A stretch of 64,000 bases of DNA from contig OX579641.1 of the NCBI GenBank assembly GCA_951230915.1, forward strand, positions 18,702,254 through 18,766,253, written 5' to 3'. Numbering within the stretch: the first letter of the stretch is position 1; the number at the start of each line of letters is the position of its first letter. Shown here in pieces: positions 11,008 to 23,764 of this stretch. The notes beneath the pieces were generated by a model, which worked only from the letters and a program-made list of their open reading frames with translations, was not told where the DNA came from and ran no database searches. Both the position numbers and the translations under genes were made by a program. This stretch comes from Antitrichia curtipendula. Lineage: Eukaryota; Streptophyta; Bryopsida; Hypnales; Leucodontaceae.

Positions 11008-11287
11008 CATAAGGTGGGTACACCCAAAACTGCCACTTTTTGCTACTGAGCCTAGTTACTACTATTAGATTGGTCAAATTTTCACATATTCTTGTTGGCA
11101 AGTGAAAGGAGGTTCCAATGCACCAGAGAAAGTGGCATTTGGACACCGTATGCAAAAGTTATTAAGGATCAAAGTTTGTTTCTGAAAGCGCTCCATCCAA
11201 ATAGGTACATAACTGATTTTGGAAATGTACACAACCTGTAGATGGCGCTTTAAGGTCAGGTGCCATTTTGGGGGTGCCTACCTCATA
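11008..11287. mobile_element. MITE family 'T', copy 3 (272 bp)
   Basis: It starts AGGTGGGTACACCCAAAACT at 11012 and ends GGGGGTGCCTACCT at 11283. It is flanked by CATA on both sides, while other copies are flanked by TA, so the target site of this copy is ambiguous. It retains an unoccupied site (GCGCTTTAAGGTCAG) matching the insertion point of element A in copy 1. Confidence 0.75.
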
Positions 11288-12148
11288 ACCAAAAATAAAA
11301 GAAGAAAAAAAAAATTTTAAGACTTGTTTACACCAAAAAAAATTGGGTTGGAGACCAAAGAAATGGAGTGTTTTGATTGGGTCTTTGCTTTGGGTCCATA
11401 GCTATCTTCCAATCAAAACGGAAACTCTATTTTTTTTCTTCTTTTGCAAACAAGTTGCAGGCAATTCAAATGGGCTTCATTAACTTACCGTTGCCTACTC
11501 ACTGTTGGTAACTTTTTAGTTTTTACCCGACCGTGAGAAGAATAACTTAAGGGCTGTCATAAAGTGAGTGAGTGAATGAGTAATCAAAATTGGACTCTCT
11601 GGGGGCGGCAGTAATCGAAATTGGGCTTGTCTTGGGAAGGGGGAAATGGACTGATTCCCAGGAGATTTATTTATTTATTTATTTATAACAATTGGAAAAA
11701 ACCATTGCATTAAAAAAATTTAAAACCCGGAACAAGACGGCCAAGCCAGCGGCTGGACAATTCCTGGAGATTTCGTGTAGAAGATTCTCCATTTTAGAAA
11801 TAGAAAAAAGGCCTGGACGGCTGGACTGATGCCATGAGATCAACTGAATATGCAAATGTAATCCTTTGCAATGGAATTTCGTTTCATTTGTGTCCCAAAT
11901 AAAGAAATAAAGAAATTTATAAATTAAAAAATATATAAATGTGAAAAGTGACTTGATGACATAAATGTTATATTTTTATTTTATTAATTGGGGAAAATCC
12001 ACTGCATTGGAAAAGAAAACCAAATACATGACAGTCAAGCTACAAAGGTAAGAGACTAAAGAGATTGTGAGCAAAAACATCAATCAAAAGAGAAAACAAC
12101 AACGAAACACCTATACGATAGAACACAATGAGGCACTGGCGAATCAAA
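11288..12148. other. Intergenic DNA with LINE-like 3' tails
   Basis: Two segments look like minus-strand LINE 3' ends. At about 11655-11750, (TTTA)n is followed by CCATTGCATT. At about 11968-12148, TTTATTTTATTAATTGGGG is followed by CCACTGCATTGG. A plus-strand tail of the same kind is near 11868-11935. No gene is seen. Confidence 0.45.
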
Positions 12149-13091
12149 TTAACCCCTAAAGGACCAAACACCGTTTTTTGACAACATAGCGATTTTGGGC
12201 AGCTCACTATGACCGGAATTTTTCTTTTTTTTCTTTGAAATTTTCACATAAGATGTGCCCGAGGAGTAGCTTTAAGGTCTAACAATTTTCGTAACTTTTG
12301 ACTACATGGTTAAAAAGTTATTGCATGATATGTCATTTTCATTGTTCGGCGGGCAGCCGGGGCAGCAAAAAAAACTTCTTTAAAAATCACTTTTAAAAAA
12401 AACTAAAATTTGAAATTGGTTCTTTAGATTTATATGTACGTGGGAGGCTTTGAATCATTCCATTCTGATCAATGAGTCAAAAGTTATGAGGATTATTAAT
12501 TTGAGGGTAGTTATGGAATCTCTACTCTAAAATAAACTTTGAAGTCCTTTATTTAACTCGATTTTCAATATTTTTGAAAAAAAATAAAAAAATAGGGTGT
12601 AGATTGTTTATTACAACATTATAATCGTTGGGATTGACATTTTTCAATTTCATAAATAAATTCTTGACAATTTAGTGCTTTGAATCATTCTCTACCTCTT
12701 CCTATTTACTATTTTTTTCCTATATGTTGTACAATTCCAAATGATCTGAAATTTTTCAAACATGTAGCCAACTTGCCTTGAAGAATAAATCCAAAGAGTA
12801 ACCATCATTTTGGACATTTTTTCATACAAATGTGACCTTGTGGAGGGCAGCTGCCCGTTTTTTCGCAGGGACAAAAAAAGGATTTTTGTCAATTCAAACG
12901 CTATTATCTTGCAATCCAGTTAGTGGAAAATTCTGAAATTATTTCCACATCTTCTTAAACAAGTTTACTACAAGATCCTATGGCTACAAGTGTTCAAAAA
13001 TGTTTTTTTTCTAAAATTTGGCACTAGTATTAGAAATGGCAGTTTTGGAGCGATTTTGGTGAAAACATAGTCAAAAACCTTTAGGGGTTAA
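12149..13091. mobile_element. TTAA family, copy E (935 bp)
   Basis: TTAA at 12149-12152 and 13088-13091 flank a 935-bp element starting CCCCTAAAGGACC and ending CCTTTAGGGG. It has the same length as copy F at 30288-31222 and is nearly identical by eye; I see only scattered single-base differences. It shares blocks with copy D, such as the TCGGCGGGCAG region and CGTTGGGATT. It has no coding capacity. Small open frames inside it recur in F only because the repeats are the same. Confidence 0.9.
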
Positions 13092-14199
13092 AATTAGCCC
13101 AAATTTTTTGAGTTTGTTGGGGACTATTGCAAGGCCCTCCTTGTGCTTTGAGCTATACCACCCTACCTGAGGACATAAATGGGTTTGGATATCTATCTTT
13201 AGAAAGGATGTTCATTTATTTAAAATTGAAAAGAAAAAGAAATTAAAACATGACCCCTAGGACTCTGGGAGCAACGTTTTCAATTTAGAACAGTAATTGA
13301 CACATGCCCTCACTACACTAGTTGAAATTAGAGGGACCAAGTCTATGGTTGGGTTTCTATTAACCCTAGTACTAGATGGAAGGCTGGTCCATTTACCTTC
13401 AATCTGCCCTCAATTTGGTCTTCGTTCATCACTCCAACCCTAGATAATGTAAAGCATTGAGGCCCAATTCTAGGATTGAATTTCCCTTTCCTTTATTTGA
13501 AGTTGCATTCATAATCATATTGGCTTTGCATTAACTTAACTTACTCCACCTCAAATGAACCTCTACTAGCTCCTACCATTAGCTTCCCAATCAATCATTG
13601 AAGCTCAGCTTATAATAATCATTTGTCTTAGTTCCTTTAATGCCTAAACATATTGTATATAGTTTGTTTTTTATTGTGAGCCATAAGCTAATTGTGGATG
13701 TTAAAGGGTTGATATCACTCAAATTAAAATCATTGATGAAGAATCATGACAATCAAAATAAATTTATTTTTCCTCCTTTCAATTATTTTAATATACTAAA
13801 GACATTGACAAAAAAAAGCTCTAACAACTTTTTGGTAAAACAATTGTTCTTTGGGTTTTGTCTTGGAAGCTAGAGGAACTAAACATTTGTTCCTATATGA
13901 TTGGATGTCAAATTACCAATACCGTTGAGGTTTGATGGTGAGAGCATGAGCACTATGAAGCAGCTGCAAGAAAACTTTGTACTAAATCTCATAGTAAATC
14001 ACCATTGATCTGCCTTTGCTAAAGAAAATAATCTATTTTTGTGTTTATGCTCGTTGCATGCGATTGATAGCTATAGTTCCTTAAATTTGTTATATCCAAA
14101 TCTAGTTTTTAAAGTTTACCACCTAAACATAATTAATTAGTCATATTGATGGCAAACTATGCCTCTATTGTTTGTTGTAAACTAGGTGGGTATGAGTCA
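13092..14199. other. AT-rich DNA, no gene seen
   Basis: There are no motifs or recognisable repeats. It leads into the LINE remnant; the exact 5' limit of that remnant is unclear. Confidence 0.4.
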
Positions 14200-15566
14200 T
14201 CACCCCCTCTACCACCATGGAAACTAGCACCACGTAGGAGTTGAAGATCTCACTTGTGCTACATTGAAGGAATCTTTGAGACTTTTGAAAGAGGATCGTG
14301 ATGAAGTTTGCCCAATAGACACTTCTCAAAACCCTAATGAGGTTCTAGTTCATGATGTGTAATTGTTCCTGCAACCATGTTCCAAAAAGAGGTAGCCTAC
14401 ATTAAGCAACATGTTGTCATTGTCAAATTTGCGCATGCTCTTCTGGCTATGATATGTCACGAATTTTGGATCCATGAAGTTGAGAGTAAGATCAATGTCC
14501 AAATCATGTTCTACAAAGATGCAGGCGGCTGATTTATTTTATTAGACTAGACATGATTGAAGTAATCAAACAAATCATACCTTTGTCACCCTACCAGCTT
14601 CAAGTGGGTATGACCTTTTCTCAGCATTGGATTCTAGCCTTCAACAAGTGTCAACCTAACAGTCTAGTTGTCCCAAGTTGGATTACGCTATGGAATCTTC
14701 CACTTGAATTCTTTCAACGTAGAGGGACTATGCTAGAGGAAGATCACAACACTTTAGCCCATGGCGATTCAAAATTTTGTATAGCGATCAAATACTCTAG
14801 TGGATATGTTTCAAAACTATCCATTGCCAATGCAATAAAAAATTTCCTTGAAGTCACCATAGAATATAAAGTCTACACCACCTCTTGGTGACACTACCTA
14901 GGAATGACTCACGAGGAGTCTACCTACCTCAACCATGGCATTTTGCATCTACCGACCATTTTTTTCACAATTAAATAGAGATGTGACCTCACGTTGGAGT
15001 CACCTAAGCCCTTGTCAACATTAACGTTGGATTAGTCACCATAGTTCCCCAACCAAGCTTTGTTTGTCTTCAATATTGCTCATCCTTCCAGTTGATGATG
15101 GTTTCAAAATGGTGGAATGTCAATCCTACAAACCACATCTGAAAAATATCCACCCTAGGAAATACAAACCAGCCTATCTAAGAGAAGGCTCAATGTCCCC
15201 ACCTACATCCAGCTGACCGATCCAATGGCAACAGAGATAGAAGTACCTAGTGGGACTCTGAATTCCTTCAAATGGCATTTCAATTCATTACTTGTCCCTA
15301 ACTAGAATCAGGTTAATTCCAGACCTCTCCATCTTCCCTCATCAACTGTAACTAGTTATGAACCCCTCTATTTCTGACTTCAATCTTCTTCTCAATTAGA
15401 CCCCCATGTAGTTCCAATCCTTGCTCAAGCCCCCCATCTGACAATCTTGTCTATATATTAGACATCATGGATCTTCCATTCTCTAACATAGACGTGAATA
15501 TGGAGTTAGAAGCTAAGATTGAATAATACATTATTCATCTCATTGAAGTGTAGGAAGAGGACCATG

Positions 15567-17575
15567 TGACCTGTGGGAGCCCGGAAAGTAAGATAAGTCT
15601 TGATTAGTGAAGAAAGTAGAGAAAGGAATTAATAGGGGTACAATTTTTTGGTTTATCTAAGGGTAATCTAAACACCTTATCACAATTAACGTTCCATACT
15701 AATGGAGTAATGGTAGATAGATAATTAGGTTAAGATCGGTAGTTAAAATTTCTTGTTCTTATTGAGAACCGGAATCGGATTGAGATCCGAGATCGTTCCA
15801 AATACCGGGGCCGGATTTCAAAATATAACGGGAGGTATCTTTTGGAGAGTTACCATTCGGGAGAAGAGAAGTTGTCCAGGCAGTCAGCAAAGGAGGAGAG
15901 CGAATCCGAATCCGGATCCGAATCCAAGTCCCAACTCGACTTGGAAGAAGAAGAGGAAGAGGAATCTGACTTGGCCTTGATTTCTCCGTCCAGCTTTAAG
16001 GGGAAGACTTCAGCTAAGGGTAAGACAACTAAGCCTTCAACCAGTAGAAAATAGTCACTAAGAAAGGGCGTCTCCAAAACCGAGGGACCTTCTCCAAAGA
16101 AAGTAGAAAGTAAAAGTAGAAGTATGAGTTCTTCGGATAAGCCTAGGAATAGTAGGTGGAAAGTACAATAAAGTAAAGTAGAGTTCAGTTAACTTAATTA
16201 TAGGAAAGTAAAAGATAAGTTTAGTTCAGTTAAGTGAAGGAAAGTTAAAGCTTTTGAGTGTTAGAAAGTTAGTTGACAGCTACTTTTTGAGATGCATGCA
16301 CCTAGACGTGAGTTTCTATGATTTTAGGATCTAAAGATCCACCTTTTGCGGATTGTCTTGTAGTTAGACAGTTAGTTTGGAACGATAAGGAATGATCCTG
16401 GTCCTCTCCTTTTTGATCCTTGGGCCTTTTAGGATTCCTTGGGATTAATATTTAAAGGTTGAAAATTAGTTTCAACTCCGAGCGTTTTCATATTCTTGTT
16501 TTCCTATTCAATTTCTGCAAAGAGAGCTTGGGTTTCACCTTCATGAGTATTGGTCTAAAAAGTCTTGGTCTAAAAAGTCTTGGTCTTGTGTTGAGGAGTT
16601 AGGCAGTATTTTGACCATTGCTAGTTCAAGTAGTTTGGTAGTGAAAGCTTAAAAAAGAGGAGAATTAGTCCCTGGATTCCTTCCGGATCCGTGTCCGAGA
16701 GTATTGAGGATTGGTTCTGTAAACCCTTGTGTATTCGGAGGGAATTCCATCTGCTGATGTTTCTTGGAGAGTCTTCTGAGCGAGATAGACATTCTTAGGT
16801 TAGGTGAGTCCTTGAGAGGAAGGGCAAATGCTAGCTGACGTCTGAGAGGTCTTGTTGCAACCGGAAGAGAGGAACTGGAAGGTAGGAGGAATCTCCTAGT
16901 TCGTAAAGTGCGACATCCCACTGTTTGGATTGCATCCGGATGAGTCTGTCATTGTAGTAATGTGGGAATTGTAGGGGTTTCTTGAGTGACCTGTTGGCGT
17001 GGATTATTTTCCGGGTTAGTTGTGAGGAAGAACTTGCGTCCCATTTTTTTCTGTCCTTTTGTTATTTTTCTTTTTAGTGAAATCTTCAGTCATTCTAATC
17101 ATCTAGAGGGTAGGATTTACGCGTCCTTCCTTAACATAAGAGCGGACCCCTCCGTATACAAGGCTAAACTTCTACTTTTGGTTACTAATAGTTTAGGGTA
17201 CAGAGCCGGATTTGGAAGAAGAACAGGGTTTGGACACTCCTTCCGGTTCCGCATCCGCATCCTTGAGTGATAAGTTGTTGCTCTAGACAAGGAGAGGCAC
17301 ATGATGATGACACTCCTCCATGTCTGGTGAAGTGGTGTGAAATTGTATGGGTCTGAAGAAAGAATATTTTAGAAGTACGGGTGTTCAAGAGGGAGTTTTC
17401 GATTTTTAGTTCCGGATCCTTTTTGCTTTGGTTTGGTTTTCCGGATCCCATTCCGGTAATTTTGAGGAATCTGTAGTTAAAATCCTTTGAGAACGATACA
17501 CGGGTCATCTTGGGTGTTTTGTCATTTAGAACACCTAAAGGTAGGATTTGTGCTTCCTTGTGCTACGACATGACC
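15567..17575. mobile_element. Solo LTR, 1,999 bp, TSD TGACC
   Basis: The unit starts TGTGGGAGCCCGG at 15572 and ends CTACGACA at 17570, so it has TG...CA termini with a 3-bp TGT/ACA inverted end. It is flanked by the direct repeat TGACC at 15567-15571 and 17571-17575. No second copy, primer-binding site or gag-pol frame is present, so it is a solo LTR left by unequal recombination. TTAATATTTAAAGG near 16444 could be its TATA region. An internal stretch at 15905-15930 repeats CGAATCC-like units and creates a misleading acidic open frame. A 2-kb LTR suggests Ty3/gypsy, but that is inference. Confidence 0.85.
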
Positions 17576-18122
17576 CTGATTCAAGTGGTAGTTACTACCT
17601 CACCTCCCTCGTTGGCTATTTCCAAATGACCCTAGTTATCATTGAATTTGTAGTAGGCAACTATGACTAATATTGGCCAAGTTTCAACACTCTCACATGA
17701 TAACAATGAGCTCTAATGTTTTCACCCATCCTTCAACAAATTGTCCCAATACAATTAGAGCTAGTAGAATTCACTCTAAGACTTCTCAGCATTATGAGAC
17801 CAAACAACATTGGCCAAATTGTTGATGAAGTATCGGCTACCGATTCTTCTAAGGTAGTTGTAACCGACGCTCCTTTACTAGAAGAAGATGCGTGAAACCA
17901 AAAATTCTCCCCCATCCGACCATCATCGCGAAGTCCTAAAGATAAGCAATCAACATCTTTAATGCCTCAAGCTATCACATTTGTACCCCCTTCTCAATAT
18001 AAAGATTCAAAGAGTCTCAACTAGACTCAATAGCACCCCAAGCCTTCCTAATGTATCCAATAAATAGTGCAAAGGATTGTGGCAATGCACAAGCTTATCA
18101 TTCGTTTTTACTTTTCAAAACT

Positions 18123-18317
18123 AATCACTACAAGAGAAAGGGGTGTTTTAAGTAGTGTCCTAGACATCACGTCTTTTAAGTAACGTCTTTTAAGTAAGGT
18201 TTTAAGTAAAATTTTACTAAAAAGACAGTCTTTTTAGTAAAATTTTACTTAAAACCTTACTTAAAAGACGTGATGTCTAGGACACTACTTAAAACACACC
18301 ATTCTCTTGTAGTGAAT
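18123..18317. mobile_element. CACTA-type foldback MITE 2 (189 bp, TSD AAT)
   Basis: It runs from CACTACAAGAGAA at 18126 to TTCTCTTGTAGTG ending at 18314, with AAT duplicated on both sides. The arms are near-perfect inverted copies; the left arm carries an extra ACGTCTTTTAAGTA unit. It is inserted in the decayed LINE. Confidence 0.9.
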
Positions 18318-18396
18318 AGAATCAGACCAGGCTAATTGATCCCTTCTCCATCATCCCTGTTGATGCAAAAAAATACTAGTCCATTGCCACCAACTG

Positions 18397-19129
18397 TAGA
18401 GGGTCACTGCAAGAAACACTTGTCCTATTTTTTGTCACAAATTGGATGATGTTATCATCCACTATAACTTTTGAAGCACAAGTCCAATGAACATGAAATT
18501 TTTATTAGACATATTTAATTTGATGGTAATTAGATCCCTTGTTTTTTAGATGGTTAAAAAATTTATATTATATTTAAAAGTCAAATTTGCTATTATATCA
18601 CACTTTGAGGTTTAGGGATTTTCACTACGTTTGGTGTTCCCAAATTGAATGATCTGAAGTTGAAATTCTAGTGGTCTATTCCTGCACTAGATGGTCATAT
18701 GCCTAACAAGGGGAATTTTAAAATATATTATTTTATGTCTTCTAGGTCATGCAAATAGGACTCCCTTACACAAGCACTTCTGAACATTGAAGATGGTGTC
18801 AACTTCATTTTTTTGGTGAAATTTGATCACCATCAAGTCCTTAGGAATGACCAGTTTTTATTTTTTTTAATTATATATATTTTTAATTAATTTAAACCTC
18901 ATTATTTCTATTTTTCTAGGACAATTTGTCCTTTTTTCCCCCAAAATACTGTTTTAGTACTTGCAAGTAGTCCATAGTAATTGCAATGATATTTTTACTT
19001 GTCAATTTTTACAATGAACGGCTGAGATTATTCTGCTATGTACTACACATAGTATTCTAGTGCTGAAACATAGATCTTGCCAAAACACTATAGAAAATGG
19101 TACGTGTGTGTTCTTGCAATGACCCTAGA
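18397..19129. mobile_element. 725-bp TIR element flanked by TAGA
   Basis: The left end GGGTCACTGCAAGAAACAC at 18401 is matched by the right end GTGTTCTTGCAATGACCC at 19125 in inverted form. TAGA lies on both outer sides. It has no coding capacity. The CACTGCAAGAAA core resembles CACTA-type ends, but the flanking repeat does not fit a 3-bp duplication at that point, so the superfamily is left open. Confidence 0.65.
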
Positions 19130-21880
19130 GTTGACATTGTTGTCCTTAGTGCCAAAACTATTGCTTAGGCAATGGAGCTAAAACCATTTTCAAAGAAATG
19201 TAGAAGCTTCTGCTCTAAGACCCTCACACTCTAATAGTTGCAAATGATTTTACAAAAAACTTTCACTCAACATTTGAGATTTCAAAAATAAAGCCTCCGT
19301 CACTATGTTCCAAAATGATTGTAAAACTTTTCTTTAGTTAGATGTGGTCCTTATACAAGAACAAGTTACAAAATCAAGACTTTGCCAACCTAGGCAAATT
19401 ATTATGGAGCTAGCTAGCCTCGTGGTCTACAACCTCTAGTATATGCTACAACAATGATCAAATTGGCTTTGGCTTTGGGTAGGGTGGCAATATCACATTG
19501 GTGTTTCCTAAGTTAGCTCATATGGTTATTCAAATGGATAACATTATGCAAAATTGAGGGCAATGGACCATCTTCAAAGGCTTTTTAGGTGGTGACGTTG
19601 GATTATCAATGTTTATGCTCCAAATGACTTCCGCTAGATGTCACCTCTAGAAAGTCATGATCCTTGAGCTCCTCCCAAGCTGTTGGTAGATTTTGGCAAG
19701 AGATTTTAACATGGTCAAAGCTCGCAATGACGAAACCAATCCTTGCAGTTGAATTTTATCGGTACTAGAATGAGCCATTTTCACCTTGCAAGTTTAGACT
19801 TTCTAGAGTCTCAAATGCCACCTCCATGTGAATGACAACCTTCATTCTGTGAGGAGCTTGAATTTTCTTGGGATAATTTCAAGGATTATAGGCAACAAAT
19901 TCTAGCTCGATTAGATCAAGTTTACTTGTACAAAAACAATACATGGCAGGTACAACGCAAGTCACTAAACTATGTGATCCGTAATGACAACGGATGGTTT
20001 GATCCTTCTTCCGTATCAACAGTAATGGAATTTGCCTCATCTCCCATTTGGTCAAGCATGAGAAAAATAAACGCTACCATTTGGTTAAAGGAGGATTGAC
20101 TAGTGATCAAATAAATTGTCCTCATCTGCTACTTTTTTTGTGAAGCTGAAAGTAGTCTCACAAGCCTATAGGTCTTTTTGTTGACGTAAATCCCAGGAAC
20201 TACGTGGAAAAGAAACAACAACCAAGAATCTATACTCTATGGTCATAGCAAACCTATATGCTAACCCAAACGACCTAGTCAATCAAAACTCGTAAGGTCA
20301 ACGGCCAAAAAGTTTGTGCTCATATTTACTTAAAACTCAGAGTCAACCTAGACCCAACAGGTTTATCACCAAATTCTACAAGCAATACTGGTCCTTGATT
20401 GGTGCTGGTTTCATTGCAATGATTCACCAATCTATCATTCATGGGTCTCTTTCAAAGGACATGAACAAAAAAACAATCACACTCTTGTACAAGGGAGGGT
20501 CTCCAAAAGAGTTAGGCAATTGGCACCCAATCATTTTGCTTAATGTAGTCGATCTGTAATATTTTGACTAAGGCGCTCCAATATAGACTGCAATCAATAT
20601 TGGCAGAGCTCATCAACCCGAATCAATCAACATTTATCCCAAATCGGTACATTTTTGACAACATCCTTTGACTATAGGAGTCCATTAATTGGGCCAAAGA
20701 GTCTAATTAAAATAGGATTCTGTTAAAGCTTTAATTTAAGAAAGCTTATGATATTGTGTACAATTGCCCAAGCTTTTAAATTTTTCCTTTTACTTGGACC
20801 TTCAAGTTTTGGATGTCAATGCGTTCCTCGCAATTAAGATTTATAAGAAGCTTGAGTATTGGACTAGCATCTACTTATCTCTAATAGGACGTGGAGTAAT
20901 TGTCAACTATGTCTTACTTAGTACGTTGTGGTACTTTATCAATATCTAGGATGGTTCTTTTACAATTATCAAGAAAATTCGTGCCTTTCTTTGAGACTTT
21001 CTAAGGTCAGGTTCCACTCATTATAGTAAGAAAAAGATTAGCTAGTCAGATTATTGCGCTCCAAAGCATATATGAGGCCTAAACCTTGTGGACCCAAAAG
21101 AAACAATCCATATTTTGGTTGTCAAGTGGTTGCTAAAAACCATGCTCCTGAGCTCATGTAATTCAAAGTTGCTTCTTTGTTACAAGATTTTAGAGTTTTA
21201 ACCTCAAACCAAAAGTTCATGACCCTCTATATCCCAGTGGATGTTTCTCCACAAGTTCAAAGCTTCCAGAGGTTCAAGAACATATAATCCCATTATTAGA
21301 GCCTAGAGGCTGCTTATCAAATACATCTTTGCCACCCTGCCAAAAAATTGCAACAAAATTTACACCACTCCTCTATAATAGACAACATACTTCCTTGGCC
21401 GGTCACATGGCTTCTCTACAAAAGGAGCCATACAATTCAAGAAGAATGGCATGTGGCAATTTTATCACATATGGGACAAATCCTCACTTGACTTTATGTA
21501 GTAGAACCATGCCCATGTATTATATGGATTACACCAAATTGAGGCTCAGGCCTATAACAATTTGGTGAAGTCAATTCCTTCCAAATGGATATTTCTCATC
21601 ATTGATAATTGCCAAGTTACTTAAAATTATGAATTCATTGGAATTTTCTTAAACAAAGAGGATCCTCTCCCATCTCTTCTAGTTACCACATCCTCTTAAT
21701 TCAAGCCTTGTCCCAGTAACGGATAAGGCCTATTCGAATTTCCTCAAGGCCATGGGAGCTATACAATTGGAGTGATTTTACCAATTTTGAGACCCCAATC
21801 GATATCCGAGCCTTTTGAAGAACAAGTTGTTAATGGCTAGTTCAAAAGGGTACATATTGTATAACCAAAAGTTGGCCCCC

Positions 21881-22594
21881 TAATGTATGTAGAGGTTGTC
21901 GTTGAACTTTACTTTGACCTTGGCTGTTGGATTTTGAATGAATCTATAGCTCTCCATGTGTATAATTTAAAATCTCAAAATGAATTTTTTTTTTGTCAGG
22001 GACCTACTCCCTCCGTCCCTCTGTTCATTGTAAACGTAATTGTCCATGTATTTCAAGGGGAAAAAATGGAGGAATTCTTCATTCTACGCAAAAGTTTCAA
22101 AAATACCATTAAAAAGTAAGATTACTAGAACTTGCTCCAAAAGATAGGTCTTTGTGGTTACTTAGTATAGGAACAATGTTCTTTTAATTTGGTGGCCTTT
22201 CTATCCCATTGATGGCACTTGATTTTTTTTCTATAAGTTCTATTGCCCAATCTTGATAAATGAATTGAGTTGTATTCCTTCTTTGTTTTGTATGACACCA
22301 TCATAAACAAGATCATAAAAATTCATATAGTGAAGAGAATGTAGTAGGTATTATTTTAAGTAAATAGTGAGGGAGTGTCTTTTTTTTGTCATTTACTTTG
22401 GAAGGAAGTAATTAAAATGGGCTATTATAATATTGATATCAATTTATTTTAGAATTGTTTCTAAACTTGAGACTATTGTGTTTATTTGACATCCTAGCAT
22501 TGCGAAAAAATATAGTATACATGTGTATTTGCTCCATATATGCATTCAACATTCACATTTATATTTGTATTTATGCTAATATTCATATTTACAA
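21881..22594. other. AT-rich DNA after the LINE
   Basis: No gene is recognised. The open frame at about 21.9-22.1 kb has no known motif. Confidence 0.4.
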
Positions 22595-23764
22595 CGACGC
22601 TAGCATGTGAGCCTATGAGCCTAGGTGTAAACATGTACCCTATAATTATTGAAGGTGTCTATAACATACATACTTATAATATAAATATCTTATAACCATA
22701 GAAGGTGATTATAATATAGGTACCTGTAACATAGACATCTATAATATAAATATCCTATAACCTTGGAAGGTGTCTATAATATAGGTACCTATCACATAAA
22801 CACCAATAAGGGTCCCTTCCCACCTGCGGCATATAGAGATGATACGCACAAATTAGCACTTGTTTGCAAACTCGGCCTTCACACATGCATCGGTGTTTGT
22901 TGCCAAACCCAACCCGAGTCTACGTGGCAAGGTTGGATAGTTGTTAAAATGATCTGTTACAGCCACTTATCATTCCGTTCCTATGTAGCAATTCGTATCA
23001 CTTCATTTATTGTAGAAATTCTTAAATCTACGAAATGTTAAGATTTTTGAGACATGTGAGCAATGGTTGCTATATCACCTTGAATCCGCGCTTTTCCAAT
23101 CGTCCTCCGTGCCCCCCCCGCTTTTTCAATCGCCTTGGGTAACTTTGTGCTTTTTGAATCGTCTTCCCAGTTTGAAACGTCTTCCTTGCTCGCTGGATCA
23201 ACCTCACTTGCCGGATTGCAAATTTGTTTCACTCGCTCCATCAGTTTCATTTGTTTCACTTTGCTCGCAGTCAAATTGCGCTCTAGCTCCATCGATTTGC
23301 ACGGTATGCGCAATTTAAATTATCAATTTTTTGGCTCACCGATCTTTCAATTACCACAATCTTGCAGTAAAATGGAAGCTGCAGCGGCATCAGGCACTAC
23401 GGGAGACTCATAAACCTGCTCGCAAGAATATGATCACAACACACAAAGTGAGTTAAAAAACATGTTCAACTAGGGTATGAATTCTATTAAACAAGAATCT
23501 AATTGGAACATGCATTTGCATTGTTTGAGTACCAGTAAGGAACTTGCATGGAAGAGAGGTTTGCATGGAGTCCCTTCAGCTTGCGTCAAAATTTATCTGT
23601 ACCTAGAGCTTGCATTAACTAAGTTACCTCTAGAGACGGACTTGCAAGGAAAGAAAGAGATGCAGACGACTATTAACTTATTGGAGTGATTATATTGGCT
23701 GCAATCGTATGCAATCATTTGTTCCATTCAATTTGTCGGGATCTCAAAGGAAGCTACTTCGCAG

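Larger units (their letters stand above)
14200..21880 (+). pseudogene. Decayed LINE (ORF1 DUF4283-like; ORF2 endonuclease and reverse transcriptase), interrupted by three insertions
   Basis: ORF1 remains at about 14.35-14.9 kb. It contains WITLWNLPLEFFQ and an upstream WILAFNKCQPN, which match the DUF4283 pattern of plant LINE ORF1 proteins. ORF2 remains at 19.3-20.1 kb as an endonuclease with the pieces WIINVYAPND and a DFNMV catalytic-type motif. At 20.3-21.0 kb reverse transcriptase text survives: NKKTITLLYKGGSPKELGNW, then INPNQSTFIPNR in another frame. Near 20.85 kb LEYWTSIYLSLIGRGVI resembles the region after the RT domain. Many stops and frameshifts make it inactive. It is split by a solo LTR, a CACTA MITE and a 725-bp TIR element. 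Both outer limits are approximate. Confidence 0.8.

Noticed and set aside
762..11283. MITE T copies read as LTR pairs of one large retroelement
   Set aside because: The copies have terminal inverted repeats rather than TG...CA ends. One is in opposite orientation and there is no gag-pol between them.
12692..12892. Open frame on the minus strand that recurs at 30827-31054
   Set aside because: Its repetition comes from TTAA copies E and F. There is no known motif, and the frame is not open in other family members.
15842..16054. Acidic Ser/Glu-rich open frames in the solo LTR
   Set aside because: They come from short CGAATCC and GAAGAAGAG repeats inside a non-coding LTR; both strands are open for the same reason.
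16649..17508. Minus-strand open frames in the solo LTR
   Set aside because: They lie wholly inside the LTR, show no retroelement domain and are not conserved-looking.
22595..22806. CRISPR-like array of short repeats
   Set aside because: The units are degenerate AT tandem repeats without constant spacers in a plant nuclear context.
23038..23313. 91-codon minus-strand open frame at the left of the Harbinger element
   Set aside because: It has no motif and is matched by open frames on the other strand. It could be captured sequence but is unsupported.
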